In this document: positions 63,740 to 64,000 of the stretch, piece after piece
Numbering within the stretch: position 1 is the first letter of the stretch
Layout: every line of letters begins with the position of its first letter
Assembly (NCBI GenBank): GCA_948146395.1
Contig: OX411548.1
Span: forward strand, 61,585,020 to 61,649,019
DNA: 64,000 bases
From: Fragum whitleyi
Taxonomy: Eukaryota > Mollusca > Bivalvia > Cardiida > Cardiidae
Reading direction: 5' to 3'
Made by a program: the position numbers and the translations under genes
The notes under the pieces: generated by a model
What the model was told of the DNA's origin: nothing
The model's input: only the letters and a program-made list of their open reading frames with translations
Databases searched by the model: none

Positions 63740-64000
63740 TAGTTCTGAGGTCTATCCATCCATAAAGTTTCAAATTGATAGCTATTATACTTTAGGAGAT
63801 ATGCTATTGACAAAATCTAAGTATCAAAAATAACAAAGGGCAATAACTCCATAAGTATGCAAACAAGAGTTGTACTTCTTGTACACTGCACTTCTCCTCC
63901 ATGAGATCTATCCACCCATAAAGTATCAAGTTGATAGCTATTATACTTTAGGAGATATTCTCCTGACAATATCTAAATATTAAAAATAATAAACGGCAAT
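63740..64000 (-). mobile_element. Helentron-like core, reverse strand, cut by the window end
   Basis: At least 1.5 units of the ~156-bp repeat of 19700-20310, read in reverse: CATAAAGTTTCAAATTGATA-GCTATTATACTTTAGGAGAT near 63761-63805 and again near 63918-63960, with CACTGCACTTCTCCTCCATG-AGATCTATCCACCCATAAAG between. Confidence 0.85.

Larger units (their letters stand above)
58686..64000 (+). other. Intron downstream of CAAP1-like exon B (3' end outside window)
   Basis: Begins GTAAAT at 58686. It holds a TTAA MITE, a full SINE, Helentron-like remnants and unique AT-rich DNA. No following exon was recognised, so the intron is at least 5.3 kb. Confidence 0.6.

Noticed and set aside
1..64000. 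Retroviral or LINE coding remnants, prokaryotic operons, or a defence-type gene cluster
   Set aside because: No reverse transcriptase, integrase or nuclease motifs were seen in any open frame, and no operon-like gene order. The window is intronic repeat sequence.

Overview
The window reads as nuclear DNA of a mollusc, most likely a bivalve (a heterodont clam is my guess; genus not resolvable by eye). It is AT-rich and gene-poor, and is packed with the short interspersed repeats typical of clam and oyster introns: elements opening with a CTCACCTGAGCAC/GTGCTCAAGGTGAG hairpin, GTCC/CCGT-rich leaders, tandem cores of about 145-180 bp, tRNA-derived SINEs ending in (AATC)n, and many small palindromic MITEs.

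Only one protein-coding gene can be supported, on the + strand. Two internal exons, 9217-9384 and 58601-58685, have clean acceptor and donor sites and matching phase. Spliced, they give 84 continuous residues resembling the conserved core of CAAP1 (caspase activity and apoptosis inhibitor 1, human C9orf82). The intron between them is 49,216 bp. The window therefore holds at least 9.2 kb of an upstream intron, exon A, a 49-kb intron, exon B, and at least 5.3 kb of the next intron. No start, stop, promoter or UTR of the gene is inside, and no bacterial-type feature, rRNA, functional tRNA or CRISPR array was seen.

The rest is transposon debris in layers. (1) Helitron/Helentron-like non-autonomous elements (7.4-8.9, 18.9-20.5, 24.2-25.6, 35.4-36.4, 38.1-38.6, 40.9-42.6, 44.1-44.8, 45.7-46.7 kb and several remnants) have subterminal inverted repeats, tandem cores and a terminal hairpin, usually followed by TCTTGTT. 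The copy at 35351-36358 sits inside a MITE with no target duplication, at a T|T site. (2) About fourteen tRNA-derived SINEs of one family, plus two copies of a second, several with clear 7-15 bp target duplications. (3) At least eight MITE/foldback families, including two with TTAA ends that suggest a piggyBac-like mobiliser. (4) Minisatellites, notably an exact 54-bp array at 52848-53280.

I did not find a new multi-gene system. The most informative items are the shared 3' hairpin signature across elements with different bodies, the datable nested insertion, the composite element at 48.4-50.4 kb, and the very long CAAP1-like intron with SINEs close to both sides of its first exon. Repeat boundaries were read by eye and may be off by several bases unless a target duplication or TTAA is stated.
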